Below are positions 63,951 to 64,000 of a stretch of DNA of 64,000 nt, in pieces. The notes below the pieces were generated by a model. That model did no database searches. It was given only the letters and a program-made list of their open reading frames with translations, and was not told the DNA's origin. Both the position numbers and the translations under genes were made by a program. Location of the stretch: positions 186,001 to 250,000 of the forward strand of contig OAPG01000023.1 in NCBI GenBank assembly GCA_900208305.1, given 5' to 3'. The stretch is from Melanopsichium pennsylvanicum. Lineage: Eukaryota; Basidiomycota; Ustilaginomycetes; Ustilaginales. How positions within the stretch are numbered: position 1 is the first letter of the stretch; each line of letters starts with the position of its first letter.

Positions 63951-64000
63951 CTGCCGTGGTCGTCGTACAATTTCGTCATTTCAAGAGACAAGAGCAAGGA

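Noticed and set aside
1..64000. CRISPR arrays, bacterial operons, rRNA genes
   Set aside because: No regular spacer-repeat arrays or rRNA sequence were seen; the window is eukaryotic, with spliced genes.

Overview
The window looks like nuclear DNA of a smut-type basidiomycete (Ustilaginales or a close relative). The evidence is short GT-AG introns, compact single-exon genes, an ACU-type cation ATPase, a PKA regulatory subunit and an Atf1-like bZIP of fungal layout, and Ty3/gypsy chromoviruses. The species was not identified. All comparisons here were made by eye from the sequence.

Layout: 945-4031 is a MATH/BTB-like gene. From about 4.6 to 30.3 kb runs a block of mobile DNA. It holds two nearly identical full-length Ty3/gypsy chromoviruses in the same orientation: element 1 at 4840-13532 (8,693 bp) and element 2 at 19908-29169 (9,262 bp). 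Each has 1,037-bp LTRs and perfect 5-bp target duplications. A single host gene, an SLC1-type lysophosphatidate acyltransferase (17608-18633), lies between them. Element 1 sits in a decayed LTR of its own family. Element 2 sits in a 432-bp solo LTR of a second family, which itself sits in a third repeat. The two elements differ by exactly two indels, 551 bp and 18 bp, which account for their 569-bp length difference. Both carry a gene on the opposite strand between pol and the 3' LTR. In element 2 that gene has a 71-nt GT-AG intron. Each copy of it is damaged in a different way.

30433-31754 is a decayed histidine acid phosphatase gene whose catalytic Arg codons were lost by CpG to TpG change. 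After it come ordinary housekeeping genes: a CinA/MoCF-domain protein (32102-33181, minus), HSP104 (33669-36419, minus), a DOMON/cytochrome b561 membrane protein with two introns (37646-39289, minus), an ACU-type P-type ATPase (44729-47974), a second small nested repeat cluster (48609-49561), an Atf1-like bZIP factor (50329-52326, minus), a PKA regulatory subunit (55617-57239, minus), ATP synthase subunit d with a 17-nt last exon (58441-60165), ribosomal protein eS25 (62555-62967), and the last exon of GTP cyclohydrolase I, cut by the window end (63651-63950, minus).

The genes do not form a pathway or an operon. Several are stress or signalling genes (HSP104, Atf1-like, PKA-R), but their closeness is probably incidental. 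The most unusual material is in the retrotransposons: apparent self-priming of reverse transcription, a spliced antisense gene, an Asp-to-Asn change at the expected first catalytic position of the integrase in both copies, and a palindromic motif repeated in the LTRs, in two inter-domain linkers of pol, and downstream of pol.
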